NCBI RefSeq assembly: GCF_016901015.1
Contig: NZ_JAFEUP010000002.1
Location: 860,980 to 924,979, forward strand
DNA: 64,000 nt
Reading direction: 5' to 3'
Source of the DNA: Zestomonas insulae
GTDB lineage: Bacteria; Pseudomonadota; Gammaproteobacteria; Pseudomonadales; Pseudomonadaceae
In this document: positions 12,639 through 23,853 of the stretch, one piece after another
Layout: every line of letters begins with the position of its first letter
Numbering within the stretch: the stretch's first letter is position 1
The notes under the pieces: generated by a model
Told to the model about the DNA's origin: nothing
Seen by the model: only the letters and a program-made list of their open reading frames with translations
Databases searched by the model: none
Position numbers and translations under genes: made by a program

Positions 12639-12676
12639 GGCACATCCATGTGCCGAGGGGCGCCGAGCTCTCGGCG
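12639..12676. other. Two short stem-loops between convergent genes
   Basis: GGCACAT/ATGTGCC (12639-12654) and CGCCGAG/CTCGGCG (12661-12676) are perfect 7-bp inverted repeats. They sit between the convergent small gene and sulA. Neither has a T-tract; they may act as weak bidirectional terminators. Confidence 0.35.
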
Positions 12677-12682
12677 GTTCGA

Positions 12683-13153
12683 TCAACCCAGGCTGATGTT
12701 CAAGCTCTGGGCTTCACCCAGGCTGGCCGCACTGGCCAGCTGCTGACGGGCGGGGCTGTGTAGCGGGTGGAGCCAGCTGACTACGGTGTGGCTGCGGCCC
12801 AGGCGCAGGGCCTCACAAGCTAGCTCCAGCGCGGATTGGTCCTTGCGCGGTTGCAGAATCAAGATGCGCTCGCGGTTCAGTCCCGCCTTGCGCAGCCATG
12901 CCTGCGTCACGCTGCTGGGTGGCGCGATCAGCGTCAGCCAGCGCGCATCCTGGTTATCACTGAGTTCCCGCAGGATTGGCGCCAGCAGATGCAGCCGGTT
13001 GCCGGCTGCGCCGCGCAGTGTCAGTTCACTGAATGTTTCCGGCTCATCGAGCCAGACGGGGTCCGCCGCCTCACCGATCAGAGCTGCCGGTTGAGCGAGC
13101 AACGCATCAAAAAGCGGAAGTTGCGTACGGCTGAGAGACTGCGGGAACTGCAT
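12683..13153 (-). CDS. sulA: SOS cell division inhibitor SulA
   Basis: A 156-aa protein related to RecA/ImuA-like SulA, which binds FtsZ and blocks septation during the SOS response. The central region with LAPILRELSDNQDARWLTLI, then PPSSVTQAWLRKAGLN and RILILQPRKDQSALELACEAL, is the recognisable SulA core. It lies 10 bases downstream of lexA on the same strand and has no promoter of its own that I can see. It is therefore cotranscribed from the LexA-controlled lexA promoter, as in P. aeruginosa (PA3008). The start ATG has AGGAG at about 6 bases. Confidence 0.9.
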   Translation of the reverse strand: MQFPQSLSRTQLPLFDALLAQPAALIGEAADPVWLDEPETFSELTLRGAAGNRLHLLAPILRELSDNQDARWLTLIAPPSSVTQAWLRKAGLNRERILILQPRKDQSALELACEALRLGRSHTVVSWLHPLHSPARQQLASAASLGEAQSLNISLG

Positions 13154-13163
13154 AGGAACTCCT

Positions 13164-13781
13164 TTAGCGGCGAATGACGCCGACGCTCAAACCTTCGATC
13201 ACGAGATTGTCGGTTTCCAGATCCACTTCGATGGGGGCGAACTCGGGGTTTTCCGCGATCAGCCAGACTTTGTTGCCTTCGCGCTTGAAGCGCTTCACGG
13301 TGACTTCGTCATCGAGGCGCGCCACTACGATCTGGCCGTTGCGCGCTTCCTGAATGCTGTGAACGGCCAGCAGGTCGCCGTCGAGGATGCCGACGTCCTT
13401 CATGCTCATGCCGCGTACGCGCAGCAGGAAATCAGCAGCAGGGTGGAAGAAGTCCGGGTTGATCCGGCAGGTTTCTTCCACGTGGGCTTGTGCCAGTATC
13501 GGGGCGCCTGCGGCGACCCGGCCGATCACTGGTAGGCCTTCATCTTCGTCGCTGCTGTTGCTGGGCTCGAAGCTCGGGATGCGAATGCCGCGTGATGCGC
13601 CCGGGGTCATTTCGATCGCCCCTTTGCGCGCGAGGGCTTTCAAATGCTCCTCGGCGGCGTTCGGCGATTTGAAGCCGAGCTCCTGCGCAATTTCTGCGCG
13701 GGTCGGGGGAAAGCCGTTTTCTTCCAGGCAGCGCTTGATGAAGGCGAGAATCTCGGCTTGTCGCGGCGTCAGTTTTAGCAT
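13164..13781 (-). CDS. lexA: SOS repressor LexA
   Basis: A 205-aa repressor. The winged-helix N-terminus starts [20 protein letters not shown] and the recognition region is [23 protein letters not shown]. The self-cleavage site Ala91-Gly92 lies in RVAAGAP, and the Ser126/Lys163 dyad is visible in GMSMKD and VTVKRFKR with the standard 37-residue spacing. RecA filaments trigger cleavage and de-repression of SOS genes. The start at 13781 is chosen over an upstream 13829 start because homology begins there and the upstream extension would be encoded by the operator DNA. Two LexA boxes precede it. Confidence 0.98.
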   Translation of the reverse strand: MLKLTPRQAEILAFIKRCLEENGFPPTRAEIAQELGFKSPNAAEEHLKALARKGAIEMTPGASRGIRIPSFEPSNSSDEDEGLPVIGRVAAGAPILAQAHVEETCRINPDFFHPAADFLLRVRGMSMKDVGILDGDLLAVHSIQEARNGQIVVARLDDEVTVKRFKREGNKVWLIAENPEFAPIEVDLETDNLVIEGLSVGVIRR

Positions 13782-13790
13782 GGCTTGGCT

Positions 13791-13825
13791 CTGTTTTTTT
13801 ATACAGTGACTGGGATTATATACAG
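13791..13825. promoter_or_regulatory. Two LexA operators (SOS boxes) upstream of lexA-sulA
   Basis: CTG-TTTTTTTATA-CAG at 13791-13806 and CTG-GGATTATATA-CAG at 13810-13825 each match the CTG-N10-CAG SOS consensus. They are separated by 3 bases, directly upstream of the lexA start. The arrangement implies tight autoregulation of the lexA-sulA operon. Confidence 0.95.
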
Positions 13826-13942
13826 TCATTGTCCTGTGGCAAGCGACTTCGCGCGATCGGGCATTTCGGACAGGCTTGTTACCTGAAAGTGACGGCCAGC
13901 GTCTTGGCTATAAGAAGTCGGGCTGAAAATCCAAGCCGTTGC

Positions 13943-13987
13943 TTGACAAGGCAGCAGAGCGATACGTATGTTTCAAACAAGTGTTTG
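13943..13987 (+). promoter_or_regulatory. psrA promoter with PsrA autoregulatory box
   Basis: TTGACA (13943-13948), an 18-base spacer and TATGTT (13967-13972) form a plausible sigma-70 promoter. CAAAC-AAGT-GTTTG at 13974-13987 is a perfect PsrA consensus site beginning one base after the -10. A repressor bound there would block transcription start. Autorepression relieved by long-chain fatty acids is established for P. aeruginosa PsrA. Confidence 0.85.
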
Positions 13988-14003
13988 TTAGGTAGTTTTC
14001 GCC

Positions 14004-14714
14004 ATGGCCCAGTCAGAAACCGTCGAACGGATTCTCGATGCAGCAGAACAGTTGTTTGCAGAGAAGGGTTTCGCTGAAACCTCCTTGCGTCTAATCACCA
14101 GCAAGGCCGGGGTCAATCTGGCGGCGGTGAACTATCACTTCGGCTCCAAGAAGGCCCTGATCCAGGCGGTGTTCTCGCGCTTCCTTGGGCCGTTCTGCGC
14201 CAGCCTCGAACGTGAGCTGGATCGTCGCCAGGCCAAGCCTGAGCCGAAGGCAAGCCTCGAAGAGCTGCTGGAAATCCTCGTCGAACATGCGCTGGCGGTG
14301 AAGCCGCGCAGTGGCAACGATCTGTCGATCTTCATGCGTCTGCTCGGGCTGGCGTTCAGTCAGAGTCAGGGCCACCTGCGGCGCTACCTGGAAGACGTCT
14401 ACGGCAAAGTGTTCCGTCGCTACATGCTGTTGGTGCAGGAAGCTGCGCCGCGCATCCCGCCAATCGAGCTGTTCTGGCGCGTGCACTTCATGCTCGGTGC
14501 GGCGGCGTTCAGCATGTCCGGGATCAAGGCGCTACGAGCGATCGCCGAGACCGATTTCGGCGTCAACACGTCGATCGAGCAGGTGATGCGTCTGATGGTG
14601 CCGTTCCTTGCCGCCGCAATGCGCGCGGAAAGCGGACTCAGCGATGAGTCGCTGGCCGCGGCGCAGCTCAAGCCGCGGACCAAGTCGGCCGCGCTGCAGC
14701 CGGCCAAGGCCTGA
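14004..14714 (+). CDS. psrA: TetR-family fatty-acid-responsive regulator PsrA
   Basis: A 236-aa TetR-type regulator. The N-terminal helix-turn-helix domain reads RILDAAEQLFAEKGFAETSL, then ITSKAGVNLAAVNYHFGSKK, the canonical TetR recognition helix. The C-terminal ligand domain is of the PsrA type. PsrA activates rpoS and represses beta-oxidation genes, and long-chain fatty acids release it from DNA. The start ATG at 14004 follows AGGTAG at about 10 bases. A perfect PsrA box in its promoter and similar boxes at fadBA and the ETF genes in this window support the identity. Confidence 0.94.
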   Translation: MAQSETVERILDAAEQLFAEKGFAETSLRLITSKAGVNLAAVNYHFGSKKALIQAVFSRFLGPFCASLERELDRRQAKPEPKASLEELLEILVEHALAVKPRSGNDLSIFMRLLGLAFSQSQGHLRRYLEDVYGKVFRRYMLLVQEAAPRIPPIELFWRVHFMLGAAAFSMSGIKALRAIAETDFGVNTSIEQVMRLMVPFLAAAMRAESGLSDESLAAAQLKPRTKSAALQPAKA

Positions 14715-14762
14715 CATTCGCGCAGTGGGCGCGCTGGCCGCGTTCGGCTAAGCTAGCCGCCC

Positions 14763-15287
14763 ATGCGTACCCTCGATTTCCTGCATATCTCTATTGCTGA
14801 CCAGGTCCTCTACGGATTCGCCAATGGTCAGCTGCTGCTGCGTCTGCCAGTCTCGACTGCCTTGAACGGCGCCGGTGAGCGCAACGGCTCCGGCTGTACG
14901 CCGCGTGGCCGCCATCAGGTGCGGGCGAAGATCGGCGACGGCCTGCCCCAGGGCGCGGTGCTCAGGGGGCGGCGCTGGACCGGCGAAGTCTGGAGCCCCG
15001 CGCTCGCCGAGCAGTTTCCCGGTCGCGACTGGATTCTGACCCGCATCCTCTGGCTCAGTGGTTGCGAGCCTGGCCGCAACCGTTTGGGCGCGCTGGATAC
15101 CTTCCGTCGCTACGTCTATCTCCACGGCACCCCCGACAGTGAACCTCTGGGCGTGCCGTTGTCCCATGGCTGTATCCGCCTGCGGAACGCCGATCTGCTG
15201 GAACTCTTTCCCCGTGTGCCCGCGCATTGCGCGGTACAGATCGATGAAGCGCCGTGTCCGCAGTGGGCGACGGCTGAACTCGCTTAA
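14763..15287 (+). CDS. L,D-transpeptidase (YkuD domain) without signal peptide
   Basis: A 174-aa protein that is essentially one YkuD domain. The catalytic signature is complete: His121 in YLHGTPDSE, then SHGCIRL with Cys137. YkuD enzymes make or break meso-DAP links in peptidoglycan or attach lipoproteins. No signal peptide or membrane anchor is visible: the N-terminus MRTLDFLHISIADQVLYGF is a normal first beta strand, and no better upstream start exists because the psrA stop is 49 bases away. It is followed after 9 bases by nagZ, a cytoplasmic peptidoglycan-recycling enzyme, which suggests a role in handling muropeptides in the cytoplasm. Substrate is unknown. Confidence 0.85.
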   Translation: MRTLDFLHISIADQVLYGFANGQLLLRLPVSTALNGAGERNGSGCTPRGRHQVRAKIGDGLPQGAVLRGRRWTGEVWSPALAEQFPGRDWILTRILWLSGCEPGRNRLGALDTFRRYVYLHGTPDSEPLGVPLSHGCIRLRNADLLELFPRVPAHCAVQIDEAPCPQWATAELA

Positions 15288-15296
15288 GGATTGTTT

Positions 15297-16307
15297 ATGA
15301 CTGCAAGCCTGCAGGGCTCTCTGATGCTGGATATCGGCGGCACCTGGCTGTCCGCCGAAGACCGGCAGATTCTTCGTCAACCGCAGGTCGGCGGGCTGAT
15401 CATCTTCGCCCGCAACATCGAACACCCGCGCCAGGTTCGCGAGCTGGCCGCTTCGATCCGCGCGCTACGCCCGGACCTGCTGCTGGCCGTCGACCAGGAA
15501 GGTGGCCGCGTGCAGCGCTTGCGCCAAGGCTTCCTGCGCCTGCCGGCGATGCGCGCGATCGCCGACAACGACAACGCCGAGTGGCTCGCCGAGCAATGCG
15601 GTTGGCTGATGGCTACAGAGGTGCTGGCGGTAGGTCTGGACCTGAGCTTCGCGCCGGTGCTCGACCTCGATTACCAGCGCAGTGCAGTGGTTGGCAGTCG
15701 TGCCTTCGAGGGCGATGCACAGCGTGCCGCGCAGCTGGCCGGCGCTTTTATCCGCGGCATGAGCGCCGCGGGGATGGCCGCCACCGGCAAACATTTCCCT
15801 GGGCACGGCTGGGCCGAAGCCGACTCCCATGTGGCGATCCCGACCGACGAGCGCAGCCTGGAGCAGATCCGTGCAGCCGACTTGCAGCCGTTTGCGCGCT
15901 TGAGCCAGCAGCTCGCGGCGGTGATGCCGGCGCATGTCATCTACCCGCAAGTGGACCCACAGCCCGCCGGCTTCTCGCGGCGGTGGCTGCAGGACATCCT
16001 GCGCGGCGAACTGGGCTTCGATGGGGTGATCTTTAGCGACGACCTGTCGATGGCTGGCGCCCATGTGGTCGGTGACGCCGCCAACCGCATCGAGGCGGCG
16101 CTGGGTGCCGGTTGCGACATGGGCCTGGTGTGCAACGACCGCGCCGCCGCGGAGCTGGCACTGAGCGCCCTGCAGCGCCTGCGTGTGCAGCCGCCGGCGC
16201 GTCTCGCGCGCATGCGCGGCCAGGGCTTCGCCTCTACTGAATACCGGCAGCATCCGCGCTGGTCGGCCGCGGTGGCCGAGCTGCGGACTGCGCAACTGAT
16301 CGACTGA
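15297..16307 (+). CDS. nagZ: Beta-N-acetylhexosaminidase NagZ
   Basis: A cytoplasmic family 3 glycoside hydrolase of 336 aa. It removes N-acetylglucosamine from 1,6-anhydromuropeptides during cell-wall recycling and so influences AmpC induction. The family signature KHFPGHGWAEADSHVAIP (about 165-182) includes the catalytic His/Asp loop, and the nucleophile Asp is in FSDDLSMAGA (about 248). It has a single domain of usual length. The ATG at 15297, preceded by AAGGA, is preferred to a TTG at 15291. The phosphorylase gene follows after 9 bases, so YkuD-nagZ-phosphorylase look like one operon. Confidence 0.95.
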   Translation: MTASLQGSLMLDIGGTWLSAEDRQILRQPQVGGLIIFARNIEHPRQVRELAASIRALRPDLLLAVDQEGGRVQRLRQGFLRLPAMRAIADNDNAEWLAEQCGWLMATEVLAVGLDLSFAPVLDLDYQRSAVVGSRAFEGDAQRAAQLAGAFIRGMSAAGMAATGKHFPGHGWAEADSHVAIPTDERSLEQIRAADLQPFARLSQQLAAVMPAHVIYPQVDPQPAGFSRRWLQDILRGELGFDGVIFSDDLSMAGAHVVGDAANRIEAALGAGCDMGLVCNDRAAAELALSALQRLRVQPPARLARMRGQGFASTEYRQHPRWSAAVAELRTAQLID

Positions 16308-19714
<3,407 letters not shown>

Positions 19715-19721
19715 CGGCCGG

Positions 19722-20243
19722 TTACAGCGGCACGATCTTGATCAGCAGGCCGAGGTTGGAATGGTCCAGGTAGGTCAGCTCGCCGTTCTTCAGGCGCGCG
19801 GTCTGCTTCACCCGTTCGCTGGCGGTGAGCAGGCCGTTGTCGTCGAACTGGTTGATCCACAGTTCGACGGTGGCATCGGTGAAGCGCACCTGGGTGAGGG
19901 TGACTGTGCCTTCCACCGGGTGGTGGCCGAACTGCTGGTCGCCGGTGGACAGCGACACCTTGCTCGGTGTGGCCGACAGGTTCTGGGTCCAGGCCTTGTG
20001 CAGCAGCACCTGATAACCCTGGTTCGGGCTGAGCTTGGCGGCGGCGTCGTTCAACGCGGTGCCGCGCTCGCTGCCGGCGATCGATTGCGCGCCCATCGCC
20101 CAGTCGTCCGGGGCCGGTTGGCTGGCCGGCACCGTGTCGCCGGCCTGGCGGAACACGATCAGTTCGACCTGGAACTGGCCATCGGCGAAGGCGGCGGGAG
20201 CGAGGAGGGCGAGCAGCAGCGCCGCGTGTCGGAGGATGCGCAT
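19722..20243 (-). CDS. CsiV-family exported protein
   Basis: A 173-aa protein with a signal peptide (MRILRHAALLLALLAPAAFA). The mature part begins DGQFQVELIVFRQAGD, typical of the CsiV family (PF10972), named after a Vibrio protein that activates lytic transglycosylase RlpA. The C-terminus has a repeated beta pattern: GTVTLTQVRF, then DATVELWINQF and NGELTYLDHSNLG. It lies 12 bases after the mfd stop and 7 bases before the helicase gene, so it is cotranscribed with both. Periplasmic location is inferred from the signal peptide. Confidence 0.75.
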   Translation of the reverse strand: MRILRHAALLLALLAPAAFADGQFQVELIVFRQAGDTVPASQPAPDDWAMGAQSIAGSERGTALNDAAAKLSPNQGYQVLLHKAWTQNLSATPSKVSLSTGDQQFGHHPVEGTVTLTQVRFTDATVELWINQFDDNGLLTASERVKQTARLKNGELTYLDHSNLGLLIKIVPL

Positions 20244-20255
20244 GGGGTCAGTCCT

Positions 20256-23200
20256 TTATGCAGATTGCAGTGCGAGGCGCTCGAAGAACGCCTCTACGTG
20301 ATTGAAGCGTTCTTCCGGGCGCTCCATTGGCACCAGGAAGCGGAACAGCGTGGCGCCTTCGAATTTGTAGCGCTTGGGCTGGCTCTGGATCAGCTTGATC
20401 AGGGTCAGCGGGTCGACGCTGGTGTTGGCAGCGAACTCGACGCGACCACCCTGCGGCCCGGCATCGACCTTGGTGATGCCGAGCTTGTCGGCGTGCAGCT
20501 TGAGCAGGGTCAGGCGCATCAGGTTCTTGGTCGCCTCCGGCAGCAGGCCGAAGCGGTCGATCATCTCCACCTGCAGCTCCTTCAGCGCGTCTTCGTCGAC
20601 CGCGTTGGCGATGCGCTTGTAGAGGATCAGCCGGGCGTGCACGTCGGGCAGGTAGTCCTCGGGGATCAACGCCGGCACGCGCAGGTTGATTTCCGGACCG
20701 CCGCCGAGCGGCTGCTCGAGGTTTGGTTGCTCGCCTTTCTGGATGGCTTTCACGGCCCTTTCCAGCATTTCCATATAGAGGGTGAAGCCGACCGCTTGGA
20801 TCTGCCCGCTCTGGCCTTCGCCGAGCAGTTCGCCGGCGCCGCGGATTTCCAGGTCATGGGTGGCGAGGACGAAGCCGGCGCCGAGGTCCTGGGCGTTAGC
20901 GATGGCCTCCAGGCGCTTCTGCGCGTCGTCGGTCATCTGCTTGCGCGGCGGGGTGAGCAGGTAGGCGTAGGCTTGGTGGTGGCTGCGCCCGACCCGGCCG
21001 CGCAACTGGTGCAGCTGGGCCAGGCCGAACTTGTCAGCGCGGTCGATGAGGATGGTGTTAGCACTCGGCACGTCGATGCCGGTCTCGATGATGGTCGAGG
21101 CGATCAGCACGTTGAACCGCTTGTGGTAGAAGTCGCTCATCACCTGCTCGAGCTCGCGCTCGCGCATCTGCCCGTGGCCGATGCCGATGCGCGCTTCCGG
21201 CACCAGCTCGGCGAGGTCGGTGGCGCACTTCTCGATGGTCTTCACATCGTTGTGCAGGTAGTACACCTGGCCGCCGCGCAGCAGCTCACGTAGCAGCGCC
21301 TCCTTGATGGTCGGCTTGTTCGACTCCATGACGAAGGTGCGCACCGACAGCCGGCGCGCCGGTGGGGTGGCGATGATCGACAAGTCACGCATGCCGGCCA
21401 CGGCCATGTTCAGGGTGCGCGGGATCGGCGTGGCGGTCAGGGTGAGGATGTCGACTTCGCTGCGCAGCGCCTTCAGCTGTTCCTTCTGGCGCACGCCAAA
21501 GCGGTGCTCTTCGTCGATGATCACCAGGCCAAGGTTCTGGAACTTGACGTCGTCCTGCAGCAGCTTGTGCGTGCCGATGACGATATCGACCTTGCCCTCG
21601 GCCAGCTGCTGCACCGCGGCCTCGACTTCCTTGGCGGTCTTGAAGCGGCTCATCACCTCGACGCGCACCGGCCAGTCGGCGAAGCGGTCGCGGAAGCTGT
21701 TGTAGTGCTGCTGGGCGAGCAGGGTGGTGGGCACCAGCACGGCGACCTGCTTGCCGCTGTGCACGGCGATGAACGCGGCGCGCATCGCCACTTCGGTTTT
21801 GCCGAAGCCGACGTCGCCGCAGATCAGGCGGTCCATCGGCTTGGCGGCGAGCATGTCGTCGCGCACCGCTTCGATGGCTGTCTGCTGGTCCGGGGTTTCC
21901 TCGAACGGGAAGCCGGCACTGAAGGTCTCGTAATCGGCGCGCGGGTCGGTGAAGGCGAAGCCTTCGCGAGCGGCGCGGCGGGCGTAGACGTCGAGCAGCT
22001 CGGCGGCGACGTCGCGCACCTGCTCGGCGGCCTTGCGCTTGGCCTTCTGCCAGGTTTCCGAGCCGAGCCGGTGCAGCGGCGCCAGGGCGTCGTCGCTGCC
22101 GGTGTAGCGGGCGATCAGGTGCAGGCTGGCGACCGGCACGTAGAGCTTGGCTTCCTCGGCATATTGCAGGGCGAGGAACTCGGCGGCCTGGCCTTCGATC
22201 TCCAGGGTGATCAGGCCCAGGTAGCGGCCGACGCCATGGTCGATGTGCACCACCGGCGAGCCTTCGCGCAGCTCGGCGAGGTTCTTGATGACGTTGTCGC
22301 CGCCGTCGCGGGCCTTCTCGCGGCGCCGGCGCTGCATCACGCGTTGGCCGAACAGCGGACTTTCCGCGATCAGCGCCAACTCGTCGAGCAGCAGGCCTTC
22401 GTCCAGCGGGGCGATGCAGATCGCCAGGCGCTCGCCGCTGGCGACGAACTCCGGCCAGCCGCCGACTTCACGTGGTTTCAGCTTGAGGCGCGCGAGCAGT
22501 TCCAGCAGCGCCTCGCGGCGCCCGGCGGATTCGGCGCTGAACAGCACCTTGCCGGGGAATTCCTCGATGAAGCGGCGCAGTGCGGCTAGCGGCTCGCTGG
22601 CTTTGGCCTGGATCGCCAGGTCAGGCAGGCCGCGGGCGGTGAAACGCTCACGGCCGACGCCGGGTTCGAGGTCCTCCTGGCTGACGATAACTCGTGACCA
22701 CTGTTTGAGGCGGGCGAAGCAGTCTTCGACCGGCAGGAACACGTCGGTCGGCGGCAGCAGCGGGCGCTCGGGGTCGACGCGGCGGTCTTCGTAGCGATTG
22801 CGCGCGTCGTGCCAGAACTGTTCGGCGGCCTGCTCGATGCCCGGCAGCGAGAACACCTGGGTGTCTTGCGGCAGGTAGTCGAACAGCGTCGCGGTTTCCT
22901 CGAAGAACAGCGGCAGGTAGTACTCGATGCCGGCCGGGGTGATGCCGGAGGCGAGGTCCTGGTAGATCGGGCAGCGGCGGAAATCGACGTCGAAGCGCTC
23001 GCGGAAACGTCCGCGGAAGTCGGTGACCGCCTTCTTGTCGAGCGGGAACTCGCGCGCCGGCAGCAGGCGGATCGATTCGACCTTGTCGATCGAGCGCTGG
23101 GATTCCGGGTCGAAGGTGCGCAGCGTCTCGATCTCGTCATCGAACAGGTCGATGCGGAACGGCAGGTCGCTACCCATCGGGAACAGGTCGATCAGTGCGC

Positions 23201-23696
23201 CGCGCACGGCGAACTCGCCATGTTCGTAGACGGTGTCCACGCAGCGGTAGCCAGCCGCTTCCAGGCGCAGGCGCATCTGTTCGACGTCGAGCTTCTGGCC
23301 GACGTCGAGCACCAGGCTGGAACCGAGCAGGAAGCGGGTCGGCGCCAGGCGGTGCAGGGCCGTGGTGATCGGTACCACCAGCACGCCGTGCTGGATCTCC
23401 GGCAGGCGATAAAGGGTCGCTACACGCTGGGAGATGATGTCCTGGTGCGGCGAGAACAGGTCGTAGGGCAAGGTTTCCCAGTCCGGGAAGTGCAGCACCG
23501 GCAGATCGGGCGCGAAGAAGCGCAGCTCCTGCTCCAGACGCTCGGCGTTCTGGCTGTCGGCAGTGAGCAACAGGGTGAAGCGCTTGGCGGCGCTGGCGGC
23601 CTCGGCAATGGCGAGGGACTGGGCGGCGCCGGGCAGATTGCCCCAGTGCTGCCTGCCGGCGCTGGCCGGCAGTGGCGGTAGACGCAGTACGGGCAC
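20256..23696 (-). CDS. mfd: Transcription-repair coupling factor Mfd
   Basis: A 1146-aa DNA translocase that removes stalled RNA polymerase from lesions and recruits UvrA. The N-terminal UvrB-like module contains DWETLPYDLFSPHQD. An RNA-polymerase-interacting domain follows (about 470-540). The helicase core has GDVGFGKTEVAMRAAF (about 620), DEEHRFGVRQKE (about 725), and RVGRSHHQAYAYLL. The start is GTG at 23696: homology begins with PVLRLPPLP, GGAG lies about 13 bases upstream and no ATG fits. Length matches other Pseudomonas Mfd proteins. The divergent GAPDH gene begins about 160 bases away. Confidence 0.97.
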   Translation of the reverse strand: MPVLRLPPLPASAGRQHWGNLPGAAQSLAIAEAASAAKRFTLLLTADSQNAERLEQELRFFAPDLPVLHFPDWETLPYDLFSPHQDIISQRVATLYRLPEIQHGVLVVPITTALHRLAPTRFLLGSSLVLDVGQKLDVEQMRLRLEAAGYRCVDTVYEHGEFAVRGALIDLFPMGSDLPFRIDLFDDEIETLRTFDPESQRSIDKVESIRLLPAREFPLDKKAVTDFRGRFRERFDVDFRRCPIYQDLASGITPAGIEYYLPLFFEETATLFDYLPQDTQVFSLPGIEQAAEQFWHDARNRYEDRRVDPERPLLPPTDVFLPVEDCFARLKQWSRVIVSQEDLEPGVGRERFTARGLPDLAIQAKASEPLAALRRFIEEFPGKVLFSAESAGRREALLELLARLKLKPREVGGWPEFVASGERLAICIAPLDEGLLLDELALIAESPLFGQRVMQRRRREKARDGGDNVIKNLAELREGSPVVHIDHGVGRYLGLITLEIEGQAAEFLALQYAEEAKLYVPVASLHLIARYTGSDDALAPLHRLGSETWQKAKRKAAEQVRDVAAELLDVYARRAAREGFAFTDPRADYETFSAGFPFEETPDQQTAIEAVRDDMLAAKPMDRLICGDVGFGKTEVAMRAAFIAVHSGKQVAVLVPTTLLAQQHYNSFRDRFADWPVRVEVMSRFKTAKEVEAAVQQLAEGKVDIVIGTHKLLQDDVKFQNLGLVIIDEEHRFGVRQKEQLKALRSEVDILTLTATPIPRTLNMAVAGMRDLSIIATPPARRLSVRTFVMESNKPTIKEALLRELLRGGQVYYLHNDVKTIEKCATDLAELVPEARIGIGHGQMRERELEQVMSDFYHKRFNVLIASTIIETGIDVPSANTILIDRADKFGLAQLHQLRGRVGRSHHQAYAYLLTPPRKQMTDDAQKRLEAIANAQDLGAGFVLATHDLEIRGAGELLGEGQSGQIQAVGFTLYMEMLERAVKAIQKGEQPNLEQPLGGGPEINLRVPALIPEDYLPDVHARLILYKRIANAVDEDALKELQVEMIDRFGLLPEATKNLMRLTLLKLHADKLGITKVDAGPQGGRVEFAANTSVDPLTLIKLIQSQPKRYKFEGATLFRFLVPMERPEERFNHVEAFFERLALQSA

Positions 23697-23853
23697 GGTC
23701 GGTCGTGACTCCGGTGGGGAAGTGGACCGGGCGGATTGTAACTATCCGGATGACCTGCTGTCAGTGTTAACGCCGCAGCGGATTGCCGCCGTATCGACGC
23801 GCCGGCATAATGTAGCCCCTTTTTTCACCCCCTACATGTGGAAGGTAATGCCC

